Source: RYN-111 sp963760125
GTDB taxonomy: Bacteria > Actinomycetota > Actinomycetes > Mycobacteriales > SCTD01
NCBI GenBank assembly: GCA_963760125.1
Contig: CAVXBV010000007.1
Location: forward strand, 248,001-312,000
Direction: 5' to 3'
Length of the DNA: 64,000 bases
The translations under genes and the position numbers were made by a program. The notes under the pieces are model-generated. The model was not told the DNA's origin and ran no database searches. It saw only the letters and a program-made list of their open reading frames with translations. Shown in pieces: positions 16,664 to 25,545 of this stretch. Numbering within the stretch: the first letter of the stretch is position 1; every line of letters begins with the position of its first letter.

Positions 16664-19330
16664 ATGACGAAGTACGTGTACGACTTCTCCGAGGGCTCCC
16701 GCGAGATGAAGGACCTCCTCGGTGGCAAGGGCGCGAACCTGTCGGAGATGACCAACCTCGGGCTGCCGGTCCCGCCGGGGTTCGTCATCACGACCGAGGC
16801 GTGCACGGCGTACCTCGCGGACGGTCAGGTCCCGGCGGCACTGGCCGACCAGGTGAGCGAGCACCTGGCGCGACTCGAGAAGCAGATGGGGCGGCGGCTC
16901 GGTCAGGCGGACGACCCGCTGCTCGTCAGCGTCCGGTCGGGTGCCAAGTTCTCCATGCCGGGGATGATGGACACGGTCCTCAACATCGGGCTGAACGACG
17001 CGTCGGTGCACGGGCTGGCCGACAAGGGCGATCCGCGCTTCGCCTGGGACTCCTACCGTCGGCTGCTGCAGATGTTCGGCCGGACCGTCCTCGGTGTCGA
17101 CGGCGAGCTGTTCGACCACGCCCTCGAGCAGGCCAAGAAGGACCGCGGCATCGCGCTGGACCTCGACCTGACGGCCGAGGACCTGCAGGTCCTCGTCGAC
17201 CGCTTCAAGGCCATCGTGCGCGAGCAGACCGGCGCCGACTTCCCGCAGGACCCGAGGGAGCAGATGGACCTCGCCACGGCGGCGGTCTTCGACTCCTGGA
17301 ACGGCGAGCGGGCGCGGCTCTACCGCCGGCAGGAGCGCATCCCGGCGGATCTCGGGACCGCGGTCAACATCTGCTCCATGGTGTTCGGCAACCTCGGGAT
17401 GGACTCCGGCACCGGCGTGGCGTTCACCCGCGACCCGGCGTCAGGTGCCCCCGGCGTCTACGGCGACTACCTGCAGAACGCCCAGGGCGAGGATGTCGTC
17501 GCCGGCATCCGCAACACCCTGCCGCTGCTCGACCTCGAGCAGCTCGACAAGGCGGCGTACGACCAGCTCATGGACATCATGGGGACGCTCGAACGGCACT
17601 ACCGCGACCTGTGCGACATCGAGTTCACCCTCGAGCGCGGCACTCTGTGGATGCTGCAGACCCGCGTCGGCAAGCGCACCGCGGGGGCGGCGTTCCGCAT
17701 CGCCACCCAGCTGGTCGACGAGGGGCTCATCGACCTCGACGAGGCGCTGCACCGCGTGTCGGGCGCTCAGCTGGCGCAGCTGATGTTCCCCCGGTTCGGC
17801 GACACCGACGGCGCGACCCTGGTCACGCAGGGCATGGGTGCCTCACCGGGTGCCGCGGTGGGCAAGGCGGTCTTCACCAGTGCGGCTGCCGAGGACGCCG
17901 CGGCGCGGGGCGAGGACGTGATCCTCGTGCGGCGCGAGACCAACCCCGACGACCTCGCCGGCATGATCGCTGCGGCCGGCATCCTCACCGCCCGAGGGGG
18001 CAAGACGTCCCACGCGGCGGTCGTCGCCCGCGGCATGGGCAAGACCTGCGTGTGTGGCGCGGAGGAGCTCGAGGTCGACGAGCGCGCGGGAACGATCACC
18101 CTCAAGGACGGCACGGTGGTCCGCGCCGGTGACGTCCTCTCGATCGACGGGACGACCGGCAAGGTGTTCGCCGGCGAGGTGGCGGTCGTGCCCTCGCCCG
18201 TCGTGGAGTACTTCGAGACGGCCGTCGCGACCGACGACGACCTGGTGCAGGCGGTGGACCGGCTCATGCGGCACGCGGACGACGCGCGACGGTTGCGCGT
18301 CCGTGCCAACGCCGACACCGCCGAGGACGCCCAACGCGCCCGGCGCTTCGGAGCCCAGGGCATCGGGCTGTGCCGGACCGAGCACATGTTCCTCGGCGAT
18401 CGCCGCCAGCTCGTCGAAGACCTCATCGTCTCCGACGACGAGTCCGAGCAGGAGGCCGCTCTCGCTGCGCTGCTGCCCCCGCAGCGCGACGACTTCGTCG
18501 AGATCCTGCGCGCCATGGACGGGCTGCCGGTCACGGTGCGCCTCATCGACCCGCCACTGCACGAGTTCCTCCCCGACCTCACAGCGCTGACGGTCGAGGT
18601 CGCCGTCGCCGAGGCGAAGGGCCAGACGCCGGATCCGGTGCGGGTCCGGCTGCTCGAAGAGGTGCGTCGCCTGCACGAGCAGAACCCCATGCTCGGCCTG
18701 CGCGGCGTGCGCCTGGGCCTCGTCATCCCGGGCCTGTTCGCGCTGCAGGTCCGTGCCCTGGCCGAGGCCACCAAGCTGCTTCAGGACGAGGGCCTGGACC
18801 CGCGCCCCGAGGTGATGGTCCCGCTGGTCGGCGCGGTGCAGGAGCTCGAGCTGGTCCGGGACGAGGCCCTGGCGATTCTTGCCGAGGTCGGGGTCACCGC
18901 CCCGGTCGGGACGATGATCGAGCTGCCCCGTGCGGCCATGACGGCCGGGCTCATCGCGGAGGCTGCCGAGTTCTTCTCCTTCGGCACCAACGACCTCACC
19001 CAGACCACGTGGGGCTTCAGCCGCGACGACGTCGAGGCGTCGTTCTTCAGCCGCTACCTGGACCTGGGGATCTTCGGGGTCAGCCCCTTCGAGTCCCTGG
19101 ACCGCGACGGGGTCGGCCGCCTGGTCCGAACCGCCTGCGAGGAGGGCCGAGCCACCCGCCCGGACCTCCACCTGGGTGTCTGCGGGGAGCACGGAGGGGA
19201 CCCTGACTCCGTGCACTTCTTCCACGAGGTCGGCCTCGACTACGTCTCCTGCTCGCCGTTCCGGGTCCCGGTGGCTCGGCTCGAGGCTGGGCGCGCGGCT
19301 CTGGCGGGCACCGGCAGCGACACCCGCTGA
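16664..19330 (+). CDS. ppdK: Pyruvate, phosphate dikinase
   Basis: 888 residues, full length. Interconverts pyruvate, ATP and Pi with phosphoenolpyruvate, AMP and PPi. N-terminal ATP-grasp domain (LLGGKGANLSEM near residue 20, RSGAKFSMPGMMDT near 92), central phosphohistidine domain with GGKTSHAAVVARGMGK (about 445-460, catalytic His), and C-terminal PEP-binding TIM barrel with CRTEHMF and FGTNDLTQTTWG, ending in CGEHGGD (catalytic Cys). Lies 12 bp after glyS, preceded by TAGGAGTC. Confidence 0.95.
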   Translation: MTKYVYDFSEGSREMKDLLGGKGANLSEMTNLGLPVPPGFVITTEACTAYLADGQVPAALADQVSEHLARLEKQMGRRLGQADDPLLVSVRSGAKFSMPGMMDTVLNIGLNDASVHGLADKGDPRFAWDSYRRLLQMFGRTVLGVDGELFDHALEQAKKDRGIALDLDLTAEDLQVLVDRFKAIVREQTGADFPQDPREQMDLATAAVFDSWNGERARLYRRQERIPADLGTAVNICSMVFGNLGMDSGTGVAFTRDPASGAPGVYGDYLQNAQGEDVVAGIRNTLPLLDLEQLDKAAYDQLMDIMGTLERHYRDLCDIEFTLERGTLWMLQTRVGKRTAGAAFRIATQLVDEGLIDLDEALHRVSGAQLAQLMFPRFGDTDGATLVTQGMGASPGAAVGKAVFTSAAAEDAAARGEDVILVRRETNPDDLAGMIAAAGILTARGGKTSHAAVVARGMGKTCVCGAEELEVDERAGTITLKDGTVVRAGDVLSIDGTTGKVFAGEVAVVPSPVVEYFETAVATDDDLVQAVDRLMRHADDARRLRVRANADTAEDAQRARRFGAQGIGLCRTEHMFLGDRRQLVEDLIVSDDESEQEAALAALLPPQRDDFVEILRAMDGLPVTVRLIDPPLHEFLPDLTALTVEVAVAEAKGQTPDPVRVRLLEEVRRLHEQNPMLGLRGVRLGLVIPGLFALQVRALAEATKLLQDEGLDPRPEVMVPLVGAVQELELVRDEALAILAEVGVTAPVGTMIELPRAAMTAGLIAEAAEFFSFGTNDLTQTTWGFSRDDVEASFFSRYLDLGIFGVSPFESLDRDGVGRLVRTACEEGRATRPDLHLGVCGEHGGDPDSVHFFHEVGLDYVSCSPFRVPVARLEAGRAALAGTGSDTR

Positions 19331-19332
19331 CC

Positions 19333-19959
19333 GTGCTCCTTCTTCTGTTCTCCAAGACCTTCCGGCGGATCATCGCCCTGGTGGTCCTGCTGCCGATCCT
19401 GATCCTGGCCGGCACGGCCGCGCGGGTGTGGTGGGTGGCGCGCCAGGACGATCAGCCTCGGTCCGACGCGATCGTCGTGCTGGGCGCCTCGCAGTTCGAC
19501 GGTCGGCCGAGCGCGGTCTTCAAGGCGCGGCTGGACCACGCCAAGGAGCTGTACGACGCCGGCGTCGCCCCGCGCATCGTGACCGTCGGCGGCGGGCGTC
19601 CGGGGGACCGCTTCACCGAGGCCGAGGCCGGTGCGCGCTACCTGCGGCAGCAGGGGGTGTCCCGTGTCGTGGCCATCGGGACCGGTAGCGACACCCTGCG
19701 CTCGCTGAAGGCCGCGGCCGTCCGCTTCGACAAGGAGGGCTGGACCTCCGCCGTGCTCGTCACCGACCCCTGGCACAGCCTGCGGTCGCGGCGCATGGCG
19801 CAGGACCTCGGGATCGAGGCCGCGACCTCGCCGGCGCGGAGCGGGCCGGCCACCGGGTCACGCAGCGTCGAGGTGCGCTACGTCGCGCGCGAGACGGCGG
19901 CCTACCTGTATTACCGCGTCTTCCACCGCAGCAGTGACGCCGGTCCTCGGGCGGTCTAG
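19333..19959 (+). CDS. YdcF-family (DUF218) membrane protein
   Basis: 208 residues: one N-terminal transmembrane helix (about 8-32), then a DUF218 domain with AIVVLGASQFDGRPS, GVAPRIVTVGGGR, SDTLRSLKA and VTDPWHSLRSRRMAQ. DUF218 proteins include ElyC/SanA, linked to envelope polysaccharide metabolism; the substrate is unknown. GTG start lies 2 nt after the ppdK stop. Confidence 0.85.
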   Translation: MLLLLFSKTFRRIIALVVLLPILILAGTAARVWWVARQDDQPRSDAIVVLGASQFDGRPSAVFKARLDHAKELYDAGVAPRIVTVGGGRPGDRFTEAEAGARYLRQQGVSRVVAIGTGSDTLRSLKAAAVRFDKEGWTSAVLVTDPWHSLRSRRMAQDLGIEAATSPARSGPATGSRSVEVRYVARETAAYLYYRVFHRSSDAGPRAV

Positions 19960-19983
19960 CAGGAACGAGTGGAGGGTGCTGCA

Positions 19984-21606
19984 ATGTCAGGTATGCCGCT
20001 TCGTGTCTCGCGCCCCCGCCTCACCGCCGCACTCGCCCTGAGCACCTCGCTCGGTCTGCTGGGGATCGGCCTTCCGTTGCTCACCCCCGCGAGCGCCGCC
20101 ACAGCCCCGCTGAGCTTCCGCCGCACCGTGCTGCAGGACCAGCGCAACTACGGCGAGCCGTCCCTGGCGATCACTCAGGACGGCAAGCACATCGCGGTGT
20201 GCGTCCCGGGCGGCGCGGGCGAGACGAGCGTCTGGTACTCCGCAGACGACGGGCGCACCTTCGGTACTTCGCACACGAACAGCCAGAACGGTGGCGGCGA
20301 CTGCGAGCTCGACTTCCTCCCGAACGGTCGCCTGCTCAACGCCGACCTCGAGATCACGGACTCGGCCATCCGCTACTCCGAGGACTTCGGCAAGACGTGG
20401 AAGGGCACGCAGACCGCAGGGGTCGAGCAGGACCGGCAGTGGTTCGCCCACTCACCCGACGGGACGCACGCGTATCTCGTCTACCACGACTTCGTGGCCG
20501 AGGGTGAGTTCTACGCCGAGAGCACCGATGGCGGCCTGACCTGGCCGACGGCGCTCGCCGCGCAGCCCGTCACGAACGTCGACCAGGTGGCGCTGCCGGG
20601 CAACGGCGCCGGGAAGCCAGGGGACTCCGCCTCTCTGCTCGACCAGGGCGTCAACACCTTCAGCGGCCCGATGCTCATCAGCCCGGACGGCAAGGACATG
20701 TACGTCCTGTACTCGATCTCCGACGCGCAGAGCAACGCCACCGAGGGCACCCCTCCGTTTGGCCCGACCCGCGGCATCGTGGTGGCCCACAAGGGACCTG
20801 AGGACACCAGCTTCACCAACAAGTACGCCGTCACGGGGGACAACGCGTCCGTCCGCGGGGCCATCTTCCCCTGGGGCGCCATTGACCAGGCCGGCAACGT
20901 CTACGCGCTGTACAACTCCGATGAAGGCTCGCCCGGCCACTTCCACACCTACTACGTGTTCTCCACGGACAAGGCCAGGAGCTGGAGCGCGCCGGTTAAG
21001 GTCGACGACACCCCGCTCGCCGAGGGTGCCCAGATCTACGCCACGGGCGCCGCGGGTGCTCCGGGCGTGCTGGATCTTGCGTGGTACGGCACCAGCAAGG
21101 CGACCAGCCCCGCCGACAACACCGCCGAGTGGGACATCCACTTCGCGCAGGTGCGCGGCGCCACCAGCGCCAACCCCGTCATCACCCGTCAGCTCGTGGC
21201 CCCTGGCGACTCGATCCACAAGGGCAACATCTGCCTCAACGGACTGCTCTGCATCCTCGGCGGGGATCGCAGCCTGGCTGACTTCATCGAGCTCGCGATC
21301 GGACCTGACGGCATGGCGCAGATCGCGTACGCCGACAACACCGGCTTCACGAGCGGCGCCAAGGGCCGGGTCACCTGGGCCAAGCAGGTCGGTGGCCAGT
21401 CCGCCTTCGACACCACGGTCGTCAAGCCCGTCGTGAAGCCTGTGGTGAAGCCGGTCGTGAAGCCCGCCGTCCCACCGTCCACGGAGGGCACGACAGAGGG
21501 CACCGGACCCCTCGCCGCCACTGGTCTCGGCACGGTCCTTCCCGGACTGGCCCTGCTGCTCCTGCTCGGTGCGGCGTTTGCCCGACGGCGCGTCGCGAGG
21601 GGCTGA
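19984..21606 (+). CDS. Secreted sialidase-like beta-propeller with C-terminal membrane anchor
   Basis: About 540 residues from ATG 19984 (GGAGGG 8 nt upstream). Signal peptide to about residue 40 (TPASAA). The body has repeated BNR/Asp-box-like units (SADDGRTF, SEDFGKTW, STDGGLTW, STDKARSW), the hallmark of sialidase-fold propellers, but no sialidase arginine triad can be assigned, so glycosidase activity is unproven. Four tandem KPVV units (21422-21466) lead into a Pro/Thr linker, a LAATG motif, a transmembrane segment and an RRR tail, a sortase-like or simple membrane anchor. Confidence 0.75.
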   Translation: MSGMPLRVSRPRLTAALALSTSLGLLGIGLPLLTPASAATAPLSFRRTVLQDQRNYGEPSLAITQDGKHIAVCVPGGAGETSVWYSADDGRTFGTSHTNSQNGGGDCELDFLPNGRLLNADLEITDSAIRYSEDFGKTWKGTQTAGVEQDRQWFAHSPDGTHAYLVYHDFVAEGEFYAESTDGGLTWPTALAAQPVTNVDQVALPGNGAGKPGDSASLLDQGVNTFSGPMLISPDGKDMYVLYSISDAQSNATEGTPPFGPTRGIVVAHKGPEDTSFTNKYAVTGDNASVRGAIFPWGAIDQAGNVYALYNSDEGSPGHFHTYYVFSTDKARSWSAPVKVDDTPLAEGAQIYATGAAGAPGVLDLAWYGTSKATSPADNTAEWDIHFAQVRGATSANPVITRQLVAPGDSIHKGNICLNGLLCILGGDRSLADFIELAIGPDGMAQIAYADNTGFTSGAKGRVTWAKQVGGQSAFDTTVVKPVVKPVVKPVVKPAVPPSTEGTTEGTGPLAATGLGTVLPGLALLLLLGAAFARRRVARG

Positions 21607-21695
21607 CCGATAACCACTGGTCGTGCCGGCCGGGACGCTCTAGCCTGGCCGCATCGGCGCCGCGACGCGGCTGAGCAGGGAGGGAGGTGGCCACG

Positions 21696-21743
21696 ATGAC
21701 GGTCGTGCTGCTCACCCCTCACCTCCCCGGGGCAGCCGTCTGA
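21696..21743 (+). CDS. Possible 15-residue leader peptide upstream of rsgA
   Basis: ATG 21696 follows a strong ribosome binding site (AGGGAGGTGG, 21681-21690) and encodes MTVVLLTPHLPGAAV before TGA. It ends 30 bp before the rsgA start. The site is stronger than that of rsgA itself. No attenuator hairpin is obvious. It may be a uORF or an accidental frame. Confidence 0.3.
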   Translation: MTVVLLTPHLPGAAV

Positions 21744-21773
21744 CGCTGCCCTCCTGCCCGGAAGGCTCCTGCG

Positions 21774-22790
21774 TTGCTCCCCACGTCTCTGCTTCCTACG
21801 GCTTTGCTCAGCATCACCAGCGAGGGCTTCGTCCCTGCGCTGCTGACCCGCGTCGACCGCTCGGCGTACGACGTCCTCACCATGACCGGCCCCGCCCGGG
21901 TCCCGTCTCTTCCTGCGCCGGCTGATCCGCTGGCGGCGCCCACCGTCGGCGACCGCCTGCTGCTCACCGGCGACCGCACCGCCGTGCACGACGTCCTGCC
22001 ACGGTCGTCCCTGCTCGCCCGCGGCACAGCCCGTGGCACGAGCGTCGGTCAGCCGTTGGCCGCCAACGTTGACCACGTGCTGCTGTGCTTGGGGCTCTCC
22101 GGTGCCTTGCCGCTGCGGCGGCTCGAACGGCTGCTGACCTTGGCGTGGGAGAGCGGGGCGACCCCGGTCGTCGTGCTCACCAAAGCCGACCTGTGCCACG
22201 ACCTCGACGCCGCGGTCCGCGGGGTCGGCGCCCACGCGCCCGGGGTCGACGTGGTGACCGTCTCCGCAGCCACGGGGGACGTCGCGTCGCTGGCGCCGTA
22301 CTCAGCCTCGGTGCTGGTGCTCCTCGGCGCTTCCGGCGCCGGCAAGTCCACGGTGGTCAACGCCCTGCTCGGGACGGAGGTGATGGCCACCGGGGACACG
22401 CGGGACGTCGATGGGAAGGGACGGCACACCACGACCCACCGCGAACTGCTGGTCCTGCCGACGGGCGGCGTCATCATCGACACACCGGGTCTGCGCGGGG
22501 TCGCCCTGCACGGGGCGGAAGAGGGCCTGTCGAAGGCGTTCTCCGACGTGGAGGACCTGGCGACGGCCTGCCGGTTCGCTGACTGCGCCCATGTCGGCGA
22601 ACCGGGGTGCGCGGTGCTGGCCTCCGTCGTCGCCGGCGACCTCGGCCAGGACCGCGTCGACGCGTGGCGCAAACTGCAACGGGAGCTGGCCTTCCAGGCC
22701 CGCCGCACCGATGCCCGGCTGCGGTCGGAAGAGCTCAAAAAGTGGAAGACCATCAGCAAGGCTCAGCGCGCTCGAGGTGGTCGCCCCTAG
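21774..22790 (+). CDS. rsgA: Ribosome small-subunit-dependent GTPase RsgA
   Basis: 338 residues, starting at TTG 21774 with GGAAGG 8 nt upstream. Circularly permuted GTPase with G4 first (LTKADL, about 139), then G1 (GASGAGKSTVVNAL, about 184) and G3 (DTPGLRG). The C-terminal zinc site C-x4/5-C-x-H-x5-C (CRFADCAHVGEPGC) is intact. RsgA checks late 30S assembly. The N-terminal OB domain is shortened, as in a second actinobacterial subgroup, so a paralogue may exist elsewhere. Confidence 0.9.
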   Translation: MLPTSLLPTALLSITSEGFVPALLTRVDRSAYDVLTMTGPARVPSLPAPADPLAAPTVGDRLLLTGDRTAVHDVLPRSSLLARGTARGTSVGQPLAANVDHVLLCLGLSGALPLRRLERLLTLAWESGATPVVVLTKADLCHDLDAAVRGVGAHAPGVDVVTVSAATGDVASLAPYSASVLVLLGASGAGKSTVVNALLGTEVMATGDTRDVDGKGRHTTTHRELLVLPTGGVIIDTPGLRGVALHGAEEGLSKAFSDVEDLATACRFADCAHVGEPGCAVLASVVAGDLGQDRVDAWRKLQRELAFQARRTDARLRSEELKKWKTISKAQRARGGRP

Positions 22791-22836
22791 CCGGTCACCG
22801 TGCGGTTGCCCTAGGGTCCGCGCCGGGGGTGGTGGC

Positions 22837-23751
22837 GTGCTCGCACTGAGGGACCTGACCGAGGGCGACGACCTCGACGTGCTCATGGAGGGCCAACTCG
22901 GGTGGCCGGGCGCGCAGACCTGGTGGGACCTGAACCGAGGCACACCCCCGGAGGTGCCGCACGGCGCGTGGGTGGCCTGCGACGCCGGCGTCCCCGTGGG
23001 CTGGGGGTGGACGGTCGCTGCGGCCATCACCCGCGGTGACCGCGCTATCGGTGGCGTGCACGTCGTGCGAGCGCACCGACGTCGAGGTGCGGGCCGGCTG
23101 CTGCTCGACCGGGTACGGGGACTGATCGCCGAGCAGGGCGTCCGTGGTCTGCTGACGCAGGCCGACGTGGCCGACGCCGGGTCCCTGGTCGCTGCGGAGC
23201 GGCTCGGTGGCGTGCGCGCCGAGGTGCACTTCGAGAGCCATCTCGCCCTTGACCGGGTGGCTGATGAGGTGGTGGACGCAGCGATCGCCCGCGTCGCGCC
23301 GATCGTGCTCGAGCAGCCGGCCGACACCGACGAGGTCTGGCACGAGTTGCACCGGGCCACTGAGCACTGGTACCTCGACACGCCGGACGCCGGCGGCGAC
23401 GGGATGGGGCCGCCGTACACCGTCTTCCGCGCCATGGCCCCGGAGTCGTGGATGGTCCTCGCCGCACGGCTGGACGGTGAGCTGGTCGGCATCACCTACG
23501 TGATGCGACGGGGCTCGGAGGGGACGCGGCTGAACACGGCGTTCACCGGGGTGGCGCGGGGGCAGCGGCGCCGCGGACTGGCCAGCGCGCTCAAGGGCGA
23601 GCACGCCCGGCGGTTGGCGGCCCGGGGCTACCGCACCCTGTCGACGCAGAACCAGGACGGCAACGTCGGGGTGCTCACGGCGAACGAGCGGCTGGGCTTC
23701 GAGCGCTTCGGTGCGACCGTGGAGCTGCTCTTCGACGGACCTGCGCGGTGA
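22837..23751 (+). CDS. Tandem GNAT N-acetyltransferase
   Basis: About 304 residues from GTG 22837. Two GNAT halves: the first with VVRAHRRRGAGRLLLDRV (about 82-99, acetyl-CoA loop), the second with GVARGQRRRGLASALK (about 232-247) and the NERLGFE ending. Resembles mycothiol-synthase-like tandem acetyltransferases, but the substrate is unknown. Overlaps the next GTG by 4 bp. Confidence 0.8.
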   Translation: MLALRDLTEGDDLDVLMEGQLGWPGAQTWWDLNRGTPPEVPHGAWVACDAGVPVGWGWTVAAAITRGDRAIGGVHVVRAHRRRGAGRLLLDRVRGLIAEQGVRGLLTQADVADAGSLVAAERLGGVRAEVHFESHLALDRVADEVVDAAIARVAPIVLEQPADTDEVWHELHRATEHWYLDTPDAGGDGMGPPYTVFRAMAPESWMVLAARLDGELVGITYVMRRGSEGTRLNTAFTGVARGQRRRGLASALKGEHARRLAARGYRTLSTQNQDGNVGVLTANERLGFERFGATVELLFDGPAR

Positions 23752-24188
23752 CCCCGGGGGAGGAACGGCAGCTCGCCGTGGACCTCTACAACGACCTGTG
23801 GCCGCTGATGGAGCTCGAGCACCGGACCGCCGCCGATGACGCGCGGCTGGTGCACGAGGCCCACGCCTCGCTCTACCACTGGTCCCGAGTGGGGACGGCC
23901 GCCAACCTCGCGCGGGGTGAGTGGATGTGCGCGCGGGTCTACGCCGTGCTCGGCCGAGCCGAACCGGCGCTCTACCACGCGCGCCGGTGTCTCGCGCTGG
24001 CCGAGCCGCTCGGCGACTGGGACCTCGCCGTCGCCTATGAGGCGTTGGCTCGTGCCTGCGTCGTGGACGGGGATGCCGCTGCCGCCCGAGGCTTCCTCGA
24101 GCTCGCTCGGTCGGTGCACGTGGTGGAGGACGAGGACCGCGAGGCCGTCGAGAAGGACCTTCTTGGGGTCGAGTCCCTGCTTGGATGA
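23748..24188 (+). CDS. Helical TPR-like protein of unknown function
   Basis: 146 residues, almost entirely helical with TPR-like spacing (WMCARVYAVLGRAEPALYHARRCLALAE, then AYEALARACVVDGDAAAARG). No signal peptide or catalytic motif. Coupled by overlap to the GNAT gene and followed within 5 bp by dgt. Probably a cytosolic binding protein; nothing more can be said. Confidence 0.7.
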   Translation: MTPGEERQLAVDLYNDLWPLMELEHRTAADDARLVHEAHASLYHWSRVGTAANLARGEWMCARVYAVLGRAEPALYHARRCLALAEPLGDWDLAVAYEALARACVVDGDAAAARGFLELARSVHVVEDEDREAVEKDLLGVESLLG

Positions 24189-24192
24189 GGGG

Positions 24193-25386
24193 GTGACGTA
24201 CGACGAGAGCGCCGCCGAGCGTCGGGTGCTCGAGCCCGACCACCGGGCCGGGCGCACGCCGTACCAGCGGGACCGGGCCCGCGTGCTGCACAGCGGAGCG
24301 CTCCGGCGCCTGGCCGGCAAGACGCAGGTGGTCGAGCCGGTCGGGGTGCAGGCTGCCGTGCCCCGCACCCGACTGACCCACTCGCTGGAGTGCAGCCAGG
24401 TCGGGCGCGAGCTCGGCGCCGCTCTCGGCTGCGATCCCGATCTCGTCGACGCTGCGTGCCTGGCACACGACCTCGGCCACCCGCCGTTCGGGCACAACGG
24501 CGAGATCGCCCTCGACCTCGCCGCGCAGGGGTGTGGGGGCTTCGAGGGCAACGCGCAGTCCTTCCGGCTGCTCACCCGGCTCGAGGTGAAGGTCGATGGC
24601 GCGGGACTGAACCTCACCAGGGCCACGTTGGACGCGGCGACGAAGTACCCGTGGACGAGGGACACCCGGCGTAAGTACGGCGTCTACGACGACGACGTCG
24701 AGGTCTTCACCTGGGTGCGCGACGGACGCGCGGGGGAAGGGCGACCGTTCGAGAGCCAGGTCATGGACTGGGCCGATGACGTGGCCTACTCCGTGCACGA
24801 TCTCGAGGACGGCATCGTCGGTGGTCTCATCGACCTGCGTGCCCTTGCTGCTTCGGCCGACGTCGTGGCTGCCCGCGCCGCCCTCCACTACTCCGACGCC
24901 GGAACCGCTGAGCTCGAGCAGATGTTCCTGTCGCTGCTCGCCGAACCCTGGTGGCCCCTGTCCTACGACGGCACGGCCCGCGACCTGGCCGTGCTCAAGC
25001 GGGCGACCAGCACGCTGATCGGTCGGTTCTGCTCGGCGGCTGAGGCAGCGACCCGGGAGCTGCACGGTGCAGAGCCCCTGAGCCGCTACGCCGCCGACCT
25101 CGTCGTGCCGGCGCGCGAGCAGGCTGAGTGTGCGCTCCTGAAGGCGGTCACAGCGCTGTTCGTCATGGGCCGTCCTGAGGCCGAGGCGATCCAGGCGAGG
25201 GAGCGACTGGTCGTCGGCGAGCTGGTGACGCTGCTGGCGGACCGTGCACCGGCGGAGCTGGAGCCCTTCCACCGCGAGCGGTGGGACGCTGCCCAGGACG
25301 ACCGGGCCCGGCTCCGGGTCGTCGTCGACCAGATCGCAGGTCTGACCGACGCCGCGGCGCTGCAGCTCTGGACCCGCTTGCGCTGA
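24193..25386 (+). CDS. dgt: Deoxyguanosinetriphosphate triphosphohydrolase-like protein
   Basis: 397 residues from GTG 24193. HD-domain dNTPase: RTRLTHSLECSQVGRELG gives the first His, AHDLGHPPFGHNGE the HD pair plus the family-specific tail, and MDWADDVAYSVHDLEDG the last Asp. It removes triphosphate from dNTPs and helps set nucleotide pools. Dgt a few genes before dnaG is a common actinobacterial arrangement. Confidence 0.92.
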   Translation: MTYDESAAERRVLEPDHRAGRTPYQRDRARVLHSGALRRLAGKTQVVEPVGVQAAVPRTRLTHSLECSQVGRELGAALGCDPDLVDAACLAHDLGHPPFGHNGEIALDLAAQGCGGFEGNAQSFRLLTRLEVKVDGAGLNLTRATLDAATKYPWTRDTRRKYGVYDDDVEVFTWVRDGRAGEGRPFESQVMDWADDVAYSVHDLEDGIVGGLIDLRALAASADVVAARAALHYSDAGTAELEQMFLSLLAEPWWPLSYDGTARDLAVLKRATSTLIGRFCSAAEAATRELHGAEPLSRYAADLVVPAREQAECALLKAVTALFVMGRPEAEAIQARERLVVGELVTLLADRAPAELEPFHRERWDAAQDDRARLRVVVDQIAGLTDAAALQLWTRLR

Positions 25387-25545
25387 CGGAGCGTCCCCCT
25401 GTTGGGCCAGCCACGGCATCTCCGGGGGAGGCGTTAGGGCGAGATTGCCTGTGTTTGCTGGATTTCTTGTGCACAGATCTCGCGGTATCTCTTGCGGGGC
25501 GGTGTTCGAACTGAGATACTGATAAGGACTCCGGGGAGGTGCTGG

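Noticed and set aside
21422..21466. Possible CRISPR-like direct repeats
   Set aside because: The repeats are 12 bp with no spacers and encode a KPVV stalk in frame. No CRISPR array or cas gene was seen anywhere in the window.
25387..25440. Hairpin with CCCCC/GGGGG arms after dgt as a terminator
   Set aside because: Pairing is interrupted and there is no U-run; too weak to list.
25500..25530. SOS (LexA) box upstream of the DUF222/HNH gene
   Set aside because: Only one half-site (GTTCGAAC) is present; the second half needed for a LexA operator is missing.
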